Source: Ignavibacteria bacterium
GTDB taxonomy: Bacteria > Bacteroidota > Ignavibacteria > Tepidaquicellales > OLB5
Direction: 5' to 3'
Length of the DNA: 64,000 nt
Assembly (NCBI GenBank): GCA_017303675.1
Contig: JAFLBX010000001.1
Coordinates: 1,623,970-1,687,969 of the forward strand
The position numbers and the translations under genes were made by a program. Positions within the stretch are counted from its first letter, which is position 1. Every line of letters starts with the position of its first letter. Below are positions 42,964-52,078 of the stretch, one piece after another. The notes beneath the pieces are model-generated. The model saw nothing but the letters and a program-made list of their open reading frames with translations. It did not search any database and was not told the DNA's origin.

Positions 42964-43950
42964 ATGTTTGAACTGGTACTTGTTGTTATTATAATAGCTC
43001 TGATATTTGATTTTCTGAACGGGTTCCATGATTCAGCAAATTCAATAGCAACAATTGTTTCTACAGGGGTGCTTTCACCCCAGAAAGCTGTAATGTTTGC
43101 AGCTTTTTTTAATTTTGCCGCAGCATTTGCATTCGGTGAAGAAGTCGCAAAAACTGTGGGCAGCGGCCTTGTTAAGCTGGATAGCGTTGATATTTATGTT
43201 ATACTGGCAGGTTTATTGGGAGCTATATTCTGGAATGTTTTTACTTGGTATTACGGAATACCGGTAAGCTCTTCGCATGCGCTTATTGGCGGTTACGGAG
43301 GAGCGGCAATAGCCAAGCTTGGCTTTAGTGTAATAATCTGGAGCGGTTTTGAAAGAGTTGTGATATTTATTGTATTGGCGCCGGTAATTGGTTTTATTCT
43401 TGGACTTCTTTATATGCTGATAACCAGCTGGGTTGTAAAAAATAAAAAACCGCGACAGGTAGATGGTGTATTCAGAAAACTTCAGCTTGTTTCAGCCGCA
43501 TTTTACAGCTTTGGGCACGGTTCAAACGATGCACAAAAAACAATGGGAATAATTGTTTCCGTTTTAGTAGCAACCAATTACCAGGCTGAATTTCATGTAC
43601 CCATATGGGTAGTAATGTCTTGCCATTTAGCAATCGGGTTAGGAACACTTTTCGGCGGCTGGAGAATAGTTAAGACCATGGGTATGAAAATTACGAAGCT
43701 CAAACCGATCGGCGGATTCTGTGCGGAATTTTCAGGCGCAACTACGTTGTTATTAACCGCGATCTTCGGCATACCGGTCAGCACAACACAAACAATAACA
43801 GGTTCAATACTTGGTGTCGGAAGCTTAAAACGGCTTTCAGCGGTAAAATGGGGAGTTGCAGGAAAAATTGTATGGGCATGGGTTTTAACAATTCCGCTTT
43901 CAGGCCTGGTAGGTGCACTTTGTTACTGGCTTGTCAGCCTTTTTCTCTGA
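42964..43950 (+). CDS. Inorganic phosphate transporter, Pit family
   Basis: Two inverted PHO4 repeats are clear: DFLNGFHDSANSIATIV (16-32) and SFGHGSNDAQKTMGI (about 183-197), both with the conserved GxxxxN/D signature. The 328 residues contain about nine to ten membrane helices. It takes up phosphate (often as metal phosphate) with protons or sodium at low affinity, complementing the Pst system. Confidence 0.95.
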   Translation: MFELVLVVIIIALIFDFLNGFHDSANSIATIVSTGVLSPQKAVMFAAFFNFAAAFAFGEEVAKTVGSGLVKLDSVDIYVILAGLLGAIFWNVFTWYYGIPVSSSHALIGGYGGAAIAKLGFSVIIWSGFERVVIFIVLAPVIGFILGLLYMLITSWVVKNKKPRQVDGVFRKLQLVSAAFYSFGHGSNDAQKTMGIIVSVLVATNYQAEFHVPIWVVMSCHLAIGLGTLFGGWRIVKTMGMKITKLKPIGGFCAEFSGATTLLLTAIFGIPVSTTQTITGSILGVGSLKRLSAVKWGVAGKIVWAWVLTIPLSGLVGALCYWLVSLFL

Positions 43951-43982
43951 ACTTAAATAAAATAATCATTGTTTAATTATTT

Positions 43983-44012
43983 ACCCTCCTGAAACCTCAG
44001 GGGGGTTTTTTG
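43983..44012 (+). terminator. Terminator of the DUF47-pit operon
   Basis: ACCCTCCTGA pairs with TCAGGGGGGT (one mismatch), then TTTTTTG. Confidence 0.88.
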
Positions 44013-44051
44013 CATCTAATATATATAACACTCAATTATATATTAATTTAT

Positions 44052-45911
44052 ATGAACAGAACCCGAAATGCTGTCTTTTTTCTTTTAATTTCAATTTTTT
44101 CTTTAAATCTTACTTTTGCGCAGGAGGGGCAGGAAAGATCATCGAAAACCTTTGCAAGGATAGATCTTACACAGGCAACCGGTGACCATAAGCTCAAGGT
44201 AGAAGTAGAACCACCTGCAATAACATCAGGGAGCATAAGGTATTATATGCCTAAGATTGTACCGGGTACTTATGCCATCAACAATTTCGGAAGATTTGTT
44301 CATGACCTGAGAGCATATGATGAAAATGGTATTGAGTTAACTGTTTCAAGAATAGATACCAATACATGGGAAATTTCTCAGGCAGAGAAGTTAAAAAAAA
44401 TATCATATTGGGTTGAAGATACTTATCATTCTTCAAGCAAGCCGGTAGTTTTTGAACCAACAGGAACCTGTATAGATTCAGGCAAAGTTTTCATGCTGAA
44501 TAATTTTACGCTGATAGGTTATTTTGAAGGATTCAAAGATAATCCATACACAATTTCATATACTAAACCTGCAGGCTTTTATGGAGCAACTTCTATGCCG
44601 CTGGAAAGTTCAAATTTTTCTGCGGATGTATATAATCCAAAAAATTACTTTGAGCTTCATGATAACCCGATAATGTATTCAATCCCGGATACTGCATCGC
44701 TTATGGTAAATAATACACAAATACTGCTTTCGCTTTATTCACCGAATAAAAAAGTCAACGCATCATACCTGGTTGAACATACAAAAGAACTTTTTGAAGC
44801 ACAGGGTGAATATCTTGGTGGTGAGCTGCCTGCAAAGAAATATTCCATTCTTGTATATTTATTTGAAGGAACCTCCTTATCCGGCTCCGCCGGTGCGCTG
44901 GAACATTTCAGCTCAACCACATTTACTTACCCTGAAGTAACCGGAGAAGAATTTCTGCAGCCTTTCAGGGATGTTGTAGCACATGAATTCTTTCATATTA
45001 TTACTCCGCTGGGAATTCATTCGGAAGAAATTGGCAATTTCGATTTTATTAATCCCGTAATGAGCAGGCACTTATGGCTGTATGAAGGTTCAACGGAATA
45101 TTACGCTGTCCATTCACAGGTGAAACACGGTGTAATTACCCCGGATGAATTTTTCAAGAAAATTCAGCAGAAACTATATATATCAACTTTATATTTAAAT
45201 GATACACTTCCGTTCACGGAATTAAGCAAAGGAGCTTTGGATAAATATAAATCACAATATTTTAATGTTTATCAAAAAGGCGCTTTAATAAATATGTGTC
45301 TTGATCTTTACCTGCTGAAGTTATCTGGAGGGAAATACGGCTTACAGCAGTTAAAAGCAGATCTTGGGGAAAAATTCGGACCAGATAGGGCTTTCAAAGA
45401 TCCTGAGCTGTTTGATATAATTACAGAAATGACATATCCTGAAATCAGAGAATTTTTCAGTAAGTATGTGGAAGGTTCAAGTAAGCTTCCCTATAAACAG
45501 TTTTTAAATTATGCCGGGTATGATTATTACGATGAATACGAAATTGAAGTACCGGCAATAATAGGAGCTGCGCTGCAATTGAGTGAAGATGGTTCTGTTG
45601 AAGTAGTGGAAGTGAATCAATTCGGAAAAGAGCTGAAATTAAAAGAAGGAGACAGGATAATTTCCATTAATGGTATAGAAGTTAACGGCCATAACTTTCA
45701 GGATGTTGCCGGTGAAATTGAAAATAAACTTAAAACCGGTGATAAAGTAACATTGGTTGTTGACAGGAAAAACAAAGGCAGCAATTTCATAAGGAAAAAA
45801 CTTTCTGCAAATACATATACGGTAAAAAGAAAAGAACGTTTTGTTATTATGCCGGCAAAAAACCCTTCACCTGAACAACTGATGCTCAGAAAAGCATGGA
45901 TCAATCAATAA
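44052..45911 (+). CDS. M61-family metalloprotease with C-terminal PDZ domain
   Basis: The start at 44052 (MNRTRNAVFF) gives a signal peptide ending near TFAQ. An N-terminal beta domain is followed by the zinc protease domain with HEFFH (311-315) and the third ligand Glu345 in YEGSTEYY, the M61 (glycyl aminopeptidase-like) arrangement. A PDZ domain (about 495-590, with LKEGDRIISINGIEV) ends the protein. It probably acts on periplasmic or surface peptides. It stands alone with a terminator on each side. Confidence 0.9.
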   Translation: MNRTRNAVFFLLISIFSLNLTFAQEGQERSSKTFARIDLTQATGDHKLKVEVEPPAITSGSIRYYMPKIVPGTYAINNFGRFVHDLRAYDENGIELTVSRIDTNTWEISQAEKLKKISYWVEDTYHSSSKPVVFEPTGTCIDSGKVFMLNNFTLIGYFEGFKDNPYTISYTKPAGFYGATSMPLESSNFSADVYNPKNYFELHDNPIMYSIPDTASLMVNNTQILLSLYSPNKKVNASYLVEHTKELFEAQGEYLGGELPAKKYSILVYLFEGTSLSGSAGALEHFSSTTFTYPEVTGEEFLQPFRDVVAHEFFHIITPLGIHSEEIGNFDFINPVMSRHLWLYEGSTEYYAVHSQVKHGVITPDEFFKKIQQKLYISTLYLNDTLPFTELSKGALDKYKSQYFNVYQKGALINMCLDLYLLKLSGGKYGLQQLKADLGEKFGPDRAFKDPELFDIITEMTYPEIREFFSKYVEGSSKLPYKQFLNYAGYDYYDEYEIEVPAIIGAALQLSEDGSVEVVEVNQFGKELKLKEGDRIISINGIEVNGHNFQDVAGEIENKLKTGDKVTLVVDRKNKGSNFIRKKLSANTYTVKRKERFVIMPAKNPSPEQLMLRKAWINQ

Positions 45912-45930
45912 ACTGAATAAGATCAATATT

Positions 45931-45962
45931 AAAAAGGCGCTAACTTAAGCGCCTTTTTTTAT
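45931..45962 (+). terminator. Terminator of the M61 protease gene
   Basis: AAAAAGGCGC pairs with GCGCCTTTTT across TAACTTAA, followed by more T. Confidence 0.93.
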
Positions 45963-46022
45963 TATGATGGAAATTTTGTTTTACATTGAAATTAAAATAA
46001 CATACCTTTATGATTGTAAAAT

Positions 46023-48635
46023 ATGGCACAGAATACTGAAAATACAGGAAGTAAATTTAAGTTTAAATCCCTTAAAGTTCACAATACGAACGACTGGATA
46101 CTTGGGAACAGGAAAAAATACAGGCAGGTATTTAATGCACGCGTAACAAAGTATATTTATGTTGAACTTGCAGTTTTTAACCTGCTTTTTACAAAAGAAG
46201 ACTGGAATATCACGGTTAATTTTAAAGCATATGACCAGGCTAATAAGCTTTTATGTGATAATAAAGTTGAACACAGGGTAGATAAAGATACAGATACTGC
46301 TTATATACGTTATTCATGGGGTAAGCCTGAACCGGGAGCATACTGGAAAAAAGATAATTACAGATGGGAAGCATGGGTAGATGGAGTATTGCTTTCTACC
46401 GCATATTTTTATACAATTGATGAAGGCGAAGTTACAGATGAAGGTAATCCTTACTTTAATTTAACTTCAATAAAGCTTTATGAGAGTCCATTTGAAACGG
46501 TGCCTTTTGGTGAAAGAAAATACCTGAAGACCTTTAACTATAAAACAACAAGATACATGTGGGTAGAAATTGAAGGTGATAATCTTCAGTTCAATAAAGT
46601 GCCATGGATGGGTGAATTTATCATAAGAATAAGGGATAGTGCCGGAGATTATGCTGCTGAGATTTTTGACCTTTATAATTATAATAATAATATTTCAAAA
46701 GTAAGGTTCATGCGGGGATGGGGCAGTAAGGAGCCGGGAAGCTGGTACGAAGGTACCTATGTGGTTGAAGTTATATTTCTGGAAAAGGTTATAGGAGCAG
46801 TGAACGTTAACTTTGGAACTGAAGAAGAAATTGATCCTGATGCCGGAACATTCTATTTACCGGGTGAAGGAATGCCTTCTTTAAGTAAAAAAAGCACTGG
46901 TGCACCTGAAAAAGAGCTTACAGAAGCAGAGATCATGAAAGAAATAAACGAAATGATCGGGCTTGCGACGATTAAAAAAGATATTGATGACCTGTATGAT
47001 TATCTGAAGTTCGTAAAGTTAAGGAAGACCAAAGGATTTGATGACAAGGAAAAGTTAAATCTACACGCTGTATTTACGGGTAATCCCGGCACGGGAAAAA
47101 CCAAGGTAGCTTTAATGCTGGGTAAAATTTATAAAAACCTCGGCATACTTTCCAAAGGCCATGTTCACGAAGTTGACCGGGCTGACCTGATAGGTGAATT
47201 TATCGGGCAAACCGGACCGAAAGTTAAAGAGGCAATAAAAAAAGCCAGGGGAGGTATCTTATTCATAGATGAAGCTTATGCTCTTGCCAGAAAAGGCGAT
47301 ACTGAAAAGGATTACGGCAAGGAAGTTATAGAAATAATTTTAAAGGAAATGAGCGACGGTAAAGGAGATCTTGCAGTGATAGTTGCGGGATACCCGGAGG
47401 AAATGCAGTATTTTGTTGGTTCCAACCCGGGATTAAAATCCAGGTTTACACGTTTTTTCCATTTTCCTGATTATTCTCCGACTGAATTACTTCAAATAGG
47501 AAATTACCACGCATCCAAAACTGATGTTGACCTGGATAAAGATGCTGAAGAATTCCTGTACACAAAGCTTGTTGAAGCTTACAGGGATAGAGATAAAACT
47601 TTCGGGAATGCTAGGTATGTAAATTCCATAATTGATGAGGCCAAAATGAACATGGGGCTCAGGGTTATGAATGAAAATCCGAATATTGAAACCCTGGATA
47701 ATGTTGCACTATCAACAATAACTACTGAAGACCTGAAAGATATTTTTTACAGCAAAGAATATAAAATTGTTGATATTCCGCCGGATGAAGAATTGATGAG
47801 AGATTCACTTGCTGAGTTGAATAAACTTGTTGGATTGAATGAATTGAAGGCTGATGTTCATGAAATGGTCAAGCTTGTGAGGTATTTCAGGGAAATTGGC
47901 AAGGATGTTACACGTTCATTTTCTCTTCATACGGTATTTACAGGAAATCCCGGAACAGGAAAAACTACAGTTGCCAGAATAATGGCGCGGATTTTCCGCG
48001 CTTTGGGTGTGCTTGAGCGCGGCCACCTTGTGGAAGTTGACAGGGAAGAGCTTGTTGCCGGGTACATAGGGCAAACAGCTATTAAAACCGCAGAGAAAAT
48101 AGATGCCGCTATGGGCGGCGTATTGTTTATAGATGAGGCATATTCACTTTCAAACCAGTATGAAAATGATTTTGGCAAAGAAGCTATTGAAATTATCCTT
48201 AAACGGATGGAAGATAACCGGGGTAAATTTGTTGTAATATGCGCCGGGTACACAGGTGAAATGGAAAATTTCCTGAAAACAAACCCGGGTTTAAAATCAA
48301 GGTTTGACAGGAAATTCAATTTTCCTGATTACAGTGAGGAAGAATTATTTGCTATTGCAAAAATAATATTATCAGGCAATGAGCTGGAATTTGATAATGA
48401 AGCCGGTGAGTATTTTAAAAAACATATCAGCTCACTTTACAGCGGAAGGGATAAATATTTTGGTAATGCCAGGGAAATACGAAAATCGATAAGTGAAACT
48501 GTAAAAAACCAGAACTTAAGACTTGCTGAAATACCAAAAGTCAAAAGGACTGCAGCTATGATCAAAACTGTAACTATAGATGATGTAAAAGAACTTGATA
48601 TAACCATTAAAGAAGAAAAAAGAATGGGTTTTTAA
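46023..48635 (+). CDS. Double CbxX/SpoVK-type AAA+ ATPase with duplicated N-terminal beta domain
   Basis: The 870-residue protein has two complete AAA+ modules of the CbxX/CfqX (SpoVK, EccA-like) type. Module 1 has Walker A GNPGTGKT (353-360) and Walker B FIDEA with Asp416-Glu417. Module 2 has Walker A at 641-648 and Asp704-Glu705. Both keep the FIGQT/YIGQT pore-type phrase and NPGLKSRF with the arginine finger. Ahead of them lie two copies of a domain of about 125 residues (about 13-135 and 148-270), each with a Y-x-x-VE strand, a late EPGxYW or EPGSWY phrase and a strand-rich pattern. They probably bind a partner or substrate. Related ATPases remodel RuBisCO or secretion complexes; neither target is seen here. 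A small membrane protein gene follows after 18 bases. Confidence 0.9.
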   Translation: MAQNTENTGSKFKFKSLKVHNTNDWILGNRKKYRQVFNARVTKYIYVELAVFNLLFTKEDWNITVNFKAYDQANKLLCDNKVEHRVDKDTDTAYIRYSWGKPEPGAYWKKDNYRWEAWVDGVLLSTAYFYTIDEGEVTDEGNPYFNLTSIKLYESPFETVPFGERKYLKTFNYKTTRYMWVEIEGDNLQFNKVPWMGEFIIRIRDSAGDYAAEIFDLYNYNNNISKVRFMRGWGSKEPGSWYEGTYVVEVIFLEKVIGAVNVNFGTEEEIDPDAGTFYLPGEGMPSLSKKSTGAPEKELTEAEIMKEINEMIGLATIKKDIDDLYDYLKFVKLRKTKGFDDKEKLNLHAVFTGNPGTGKTKVALMLGKIYKNLGILSKGHVHEVDRADLIGEFIGQTGPKVKEAIKKARGGILFIDEAYALARKGDTEKDYGKEVIEIILKEMSDGKGDLAVIVAGYPEEMQYFVGSNPGLKSRFTRFFHFPDYSPTELLQIGNYHASKTDVDLDKDAEEFLYTKLVEAYRDRDKTFGNARYVNSIIDEAKMNMGLRVMNENPNIETLDNVALSTITTEDLKDIFYSKEYKIVDIPPDEELMRDSLAELNKLVGLNELKADVHEMVKLVRYFREIGKDVTRSFSLHTVFTGNPGTGKTTVARIMARIFRALGVLERGHLVEVDREELVAGYIGQTAIKTAEKIDAAMGGVLFIDEAYSLSNQYENDFGKEAIEIILKRMEDNRGKFVVICAGYTGEMENFLKTNPGLKSRFDRKFNFPDYSEEELFAIAKIILSGNELEFDNEAGEYFKKHISSLYSGRDKYFGNAREIRKSISETVKNQNLRLAEIPKVKRTAAMIKTVTIDDVKELDITIKEEKRMGF

Positions 48636-48653
48636 AAATCAAAATATAATTTT

Positions 48654-49061
48654 ATGATAGAAGTATTGATAATTGTCGGGGTTTTTGCAGCAATAATTGT
48701 GTTTTTTATGTATGCTTCTAAAAGCGGGGCTAAAATGCTAGCTGAAAGAGAAGCCAAAATTGCCAGGGCAGAAAAAGGAAAAGCAATTGTTATAGGTTCC
48801 CACGCAGCCGGTATAAGAGGCACAGGCAACGGCGGGCATTACCAGGGATATGAAATGACGCTTGAAGTATCCAATGCATACAAAGAGCCGTACAGGGCCA
48901 AATGCGTTTGGGAAGTTTATCCTATGGGTGCCCCAAAAGTTCAGAACGGTATGGAAGTTAATGTGAAAATTGATGCAGAAGATGACCAGATCATTTACCC
49001 GATGGAAAACGGCCTTGCATTAAGCTGGAACTGGCAAATGATGAATAGAAAGAAAAAATGA
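48654..49061 (+). CDS. Small membrane-anchored protein of unknown function
   Basis: A 135-residue protein with one N-terminal membrane helix (about 4-22), then a charged helix (MLAEREAKIARAEKGKA) and a beta-rich domain (GHYQGYEMTLEVSNAYKE, AKCVWEVYPMGAPKVQNG). It is almost certainly co-transcribed with the double AAA+ ATPase, so it may be its membrane partner. The end lies six bases from a convergent gene. Confidence 0.65.
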   Translation: MIEVLIIVGVFAAIIVFFMYASKSGAKMLAEREAKIARAEKGKAIVIGSHAAGIRGTGNGGHYQGYEMTLEVSNAYKEPYRAKCVWEVYPMGAPKVQNGMEVNVKIDAEDDQIIYPMENGLALSWNWQMMNRKKK

Positions 49062-49067
49062 GTGAAG

Positions 49068-50522
49068 TTAAATCAGCTCTTTGATCTTTTCCAATAGCCA
49101 GTCTTTGTTCTGTACATTTGTTAATTTTTCTGTTTTAGAAAGTAAAATTTCTGCTGATGCTTTATCTTTATTTTCTTTTACCTTTACCAGTTCTGAAAAA
49201 ACTTTTATGAACCCGGAATAAATATCATACTGCTGCTCTCCAACAAATTTATTTCCTTCTACAAGCTTTTTATAGCTATCAAGCTGGTAAAGAACGGAGA
49301 TAAAATCATCTTCATCATAATAGATCTTAAGTTTTAGAATATTTACTTCATGTTTCAGAAAGAAGCCTTCATACTCTATTTTCGACGTATATTCCAAAGC
49401 TTCTGAGGTCGAACCTGTACTGTATGTAAGCTCAGCCATTGCATAATTATAAAGATTTCTCCTGTGTTTTTCCTGCAGCAGTGGTGTAAATTTATTGATA
49501 AAGGAACTCACCCATTCAAATTCTTTTGAACTTATCCCTATGGTTATCATTGTAACATATACAGAATAAGGCATGCTTCCTCCCGGATAAAATGCATACG
49601 CTTCATGTTCAAGGATCAGGTTGTTCACCTCAAACAGCTCTTTTAAAGCATCAGCATCATTTTCCCTTATTCTTTTTATCTGTATTCCCTGTAAGCATGT
49701 AAAAAGATTATTCAGCTCGAAATGTGATATTTTTTTATGATTATTTAGAAGCAGTTCTTTAAATTTATTGTATGTTTGTTTATCGTATGCATCATTCACG
49801 CATTTAATGATACAAAAATTCATTATCAGTATTTCTGAAAATTCATATTTTGTTTCTTCAAGCCATTCAATATATCTGTCCATATCAATAAAAGAAAAAA
49901 ACTTTGGAAGAAGGGGCTCTGCTGCTATCAAATTATAATATTGTTTTGCTTTAATGTTTTGCACGATCTTAGTTGAAAATGATACAAAATAATTAAGCAG
50001 GTAACTGTTGATCTTATCTTCTGTTAAATTCCCGGTTTGAAAGGACTCCTTTTTTAGTTCAATGGTTTTTTTCTTGATCTGAATTTTCATCAGCTCATAA
50101 AAATAATGCTGCCCGTTTATTTTTTCTATTGCGGATATTTCTTCCAGCTGCGTTACAATTTTTTCAGCATTACCTACCAAATCTTTTGATAATAGCTTTC
50201 CTGCCAAATTTATATTTTTTTCAAAATCGTTTTTATCATATTCATTTTGGCACATGTATCCTTCGGCAAGCTTGGTTAATCCGGAAAGCAGCTTACGGGT
50301 TTCTGTATCCCTGTATTTTGTACCGGGAAAAACTGCAGAATATAATTCTTCTTTATTGAAATCTTTATTTGAATAGTCACCAAAGTATATTTTAAAGTAA
50401 TTATAAGAGGTTATTAATTTTTTGTTTACGTTAAAATAAGGTGAATTAACATATCTCCCGAATTCTTTGAATTCTTCAGCAGAGAATTTTTCCAAAAAAT
50501 CAACAATTTTACTTTTGATCAT
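49068..50522 (-). CDS. Helical-repeat protein of unknown function
   Basis: The start at 50522 (MIKSKIVDFLEKF) is preferred over an upstream in-frame start because the conserved-looking text begins there: SAEEFKEFGRYVNSPYFN. The 484 residues are nearly all alpha-helical, with a pattern of paired helices of about 35-40 residues, as in TPR-like repeats, and no signal peptide. Similar proteins with an F-x-x-F-x-x-Y-V-x-SPYFN opening are, I believe, frequent in Ignavibacteria and Bacteroidota. No catalytic motif is visible. CAAATTTG upstream on the same strand is a weak -7 candidate. Confidence 0.65.
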   Translation of the reverse strand: MIKSKIVDFLEKFSAEEFKEFGRYVNSPYFNVNKKLITSYNYFKIYFGDYSNKDFNKEELYSAVFPGTKYRDTETRKLLSGLTKLAEGYMCQNEYDKNDFEKNINLAGKLLSKDLVGNAEKIVTQLEEISAIEKINGQHYFYELMKIQIKKKTIELKKESFQTGNLTEDKINSYLLNYFVSFSTKIVQNIKAKQYYNLIAAEPLLPKFFSFIDMDRYIEWLEETKYEFSEILIMNFCIIKCVNDAYDKQTYNKFKELLLNNHKKISHFELNNLFTCLQGIQIKRIRENDADALKELFEVNNLILEHEAYAFYPGGSMPYSVYVTMITIGISSKEFEWVSSFINKFTPLLQEKHRRNLYNYAMAELTYSTGSTSEALEYTSKIEYEGFFLKHEVNILKLKIYYDEDDFISVLYQLDSYKKLVEGNKFVGEQQYDIYSGFIKVFSELVKVKENKDKASAEILLSKTEKLTNVQNKDWLLEKIKELI

Positions 50523-50635
50523 AAACCCAATATTTAGTTGGTACAAATTTGATTGAAAATATGCGAAAAACTCACAAAATCGCTATTTATTACGGAAAAA
50601 CATAATCAGAAGCGGAACAATTTAATATTCTTTTC

Positions 50636-50667
50636 TTTGATTAGCTATCCACAGTAAGATAAATTTG
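50636..50667 (+). promoter_or_regulatory. Promoter of the tandem Ycf48-like T9SS genes
   Basis: TTTG (50636-50639), a 20-base spacer and TAAATTTG (50660-50667) give an exact TTTG-N20-TANNTTTG promoter, the best in the window. Transcription should start near 50674, about 145 bases before the first start codon. Confidence 0.65.
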
Positions 50668-50673
50668 CATCAT

Positions 50674-50819
50674 TATTCTATGTGATGATAGAAATCCTAA
50701 AAAATAACCCCCAATTATGAAAAGTATTCCTACATCACATAGGCAGGGTAATAAAGCTCCTTGAAAACAGTAATTTGCCAGTAAAGGAGCTTTACTCTGA
50801 AAATTTAAATAATAATGTG
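50674..50819 (+). ncRNA. Structured 5' leader with two long inverted repeats
   Basis: The predicted leader has a first perfect 10-bp stem, CTATGTGATG (50678-50687) with CATCACATAG (50733-50742). A second 11-bp stem follows, TAAAGCTCCTT (50752-50762) with AAGGAGCTTTA (50784-50794). The 3' strand of the second stem contains AAGGAG, a ribosome-site-like sequence held in a stem 30 bases before the ATG. It is a candidate cis-regulatory RNA. I could not match it to a known riboswitch. Confidence 0.4.
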
Positions 50820-52067
50820 ATGAGGAAAATAATTATTCAATTACTGTTTTTCATTTCTGTTTCAAATGCTCAATGGGTACAGCAATCAAGCGGAACAACT
50901 GTTACATTGTTTGATATTTCAATGCCGGGAGTCAGCACAACATTAGTTGGCTGGGCAGTTGGTTTAAGCGGAACAATTCTGCGCACAACAAATGGCGGTA
51001 CAAACTGGATTGCGGTAAACAGTCCTACTTCTAATTCTTTAACATCAGTTCATTGCTTTAATTCCACGTCTATATTGGCAGTTGGCTGGAACGGAACTGT
51101 TATTAAAACAACCAACAATGGGCTTGACTGGACTTCCAATTTTATCGGATCATTTGACCTGGAATCAGTTAGTTTTATTAATTCCACTACCGGATTTATA
51201 TGCGGTAAATCAGGGGGTATATGGAAGACAACTAATGGGGGGAACACATGGAACGGATTAGTTGTAAATTCTCTTGATAACCGTGAATGTTATTTTATCA
51301 ATTCTACAACAGGCTATACATGCGGACCTTTGATAAATACTCAAACAGCTTCGGTAAAAAGAACAACCAGTGGCGGAGCTTCGTGGCAGCAGCCGGTGAA
51401 CGTATTTGGCACATTAAACAGTATTACATTTTATGGTGATCAAATGGGCTGGAGCTGCGGAAGCCTGGGTAATTTAGCTAGAACAACAAACGGCGGTGTT
51501 ACATGGAGTACATATGCACCGATAAATTCTGCGATCACTTTATTTGATATATATTTCAGCAAACCCGAAGAGCTGGGTAACGGCACTACCGGCTGGATAG
51601 CTGCTGATTCAGGTAAAATTTATGTAACATCGAACAGCGGGGTAAACTGGGAAACACAGATTACGCCGGTAAACTATCCTTTATATGCAGTAAAAGTAAT
51701 AGGGAATACACATGGCTGGGCTGTTGGCGATAATGGAACTATTTTAAGAACTACTAACGGCGGTGTACCTATCGGAATTCAGACCATTTCTTCTGAAATA
51801 CCGGTAGGGTATAAACTTTGGCAGAATTACCCGAACCCTTTTAACCCGTTGACAAATATTGAGTTTTCTATACCAAAAGGAAACAATGTTAAATTAGAAA
51901 TATTTGATTCTGAAGGAAAACATATTGCTGAAATTGTGAATGGTTTTTATTCAGCCGGAACCTATAAAGCTGATTTCGAGGCTGGTAATCTGGCAAGCGG
52001 CATATACTTTTACAGTTTACAGGCAGGATATTTTTCTGAAACTAAAAAAATGATATTAATTAAATAA
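50820..52067 (+). CDS. Secreted Ycf48-like propeller with T9SS sorting domain (copy 1)
   Basis: The start at 50820 (MRKIIIQLLFF) gives a signal peptide ending SNAQ. The body is six to seven repeats of the Ycf48/BNR type, each with a TTNGGxxW-like phrase (LRTTNGGTNW, IKTTNNGLDW, WKTTNGGNTW, ARTTNGGVTW), which should form a seven-bladed propeller. The last 85 residues are a type A sorting domain with QNYPNPFNPLTNIEF and SGIYFYSLQAGYFSETKKM. It is a surface or released protein of unknown ligand. Copy 2 follows 11 bases later. Confidence 0.9.
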   Translation: MRKIIIQLLFFISVSNAQWVQQSSGTTVTLFDISMPGVSTTLVGWAVGLSGTILRTTNGGTNWIAVNSPTSNSLTSVHCFNSTSILAVGWNGTVIKTTNNGLDWTSNFIGSFDLESVSFINSTTGFICGKSGGIWKTTNGGNTWNGLVVNSLDNRECYFINSTTGYTCGPLINTQTASVKRTTSGGASWQQPVNVFGTLNSITFYGDQMGWSCGSLGNLARTTNGGVTWSTYAPINSAITLFDIYFSKPEELGNGTTGWIAADSGKIYVTSNSGVNWETQITPVNYPLYAVKVIGNTHGWAVGDNGTILRTTNGGVPIGIQTISSEIPVGYKLWQNYPNPFNPLTNIEFSIPKGNNVKLEIFDSEGKHIAEIVNGFYSAGTYKADFEAGNLASGIYFYSLQAGYFSETKKMILIK

Positions 52068-52078
52068 ATTTAATTGTG

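Noticed and set aside
46023-48635. Annotation as a RuBisCO activase (CbbX) or a sporulation protein (SpoVK)
   Set aside because: The AAA modules are of that family, but no RuBisCO or sporulation gene is present and the domain layout differs, so only the family name is used.
50674-50819. A c-di-GMP (GEMM) riboswitch in the Ycf48 leader
   Set aside because: Words like GGCAGGGTAATAAAGC recall the class, but the conserved order of the two GNRA/receptor helices and GGTAGC is not present.
50775-50819. A longer start for the first Ycf48-like protein at 50775
   Set aside because: The extension runs through the 3' half of the leader stem and spoils the signal peptide; the ATG at 50820 gives a proper one.
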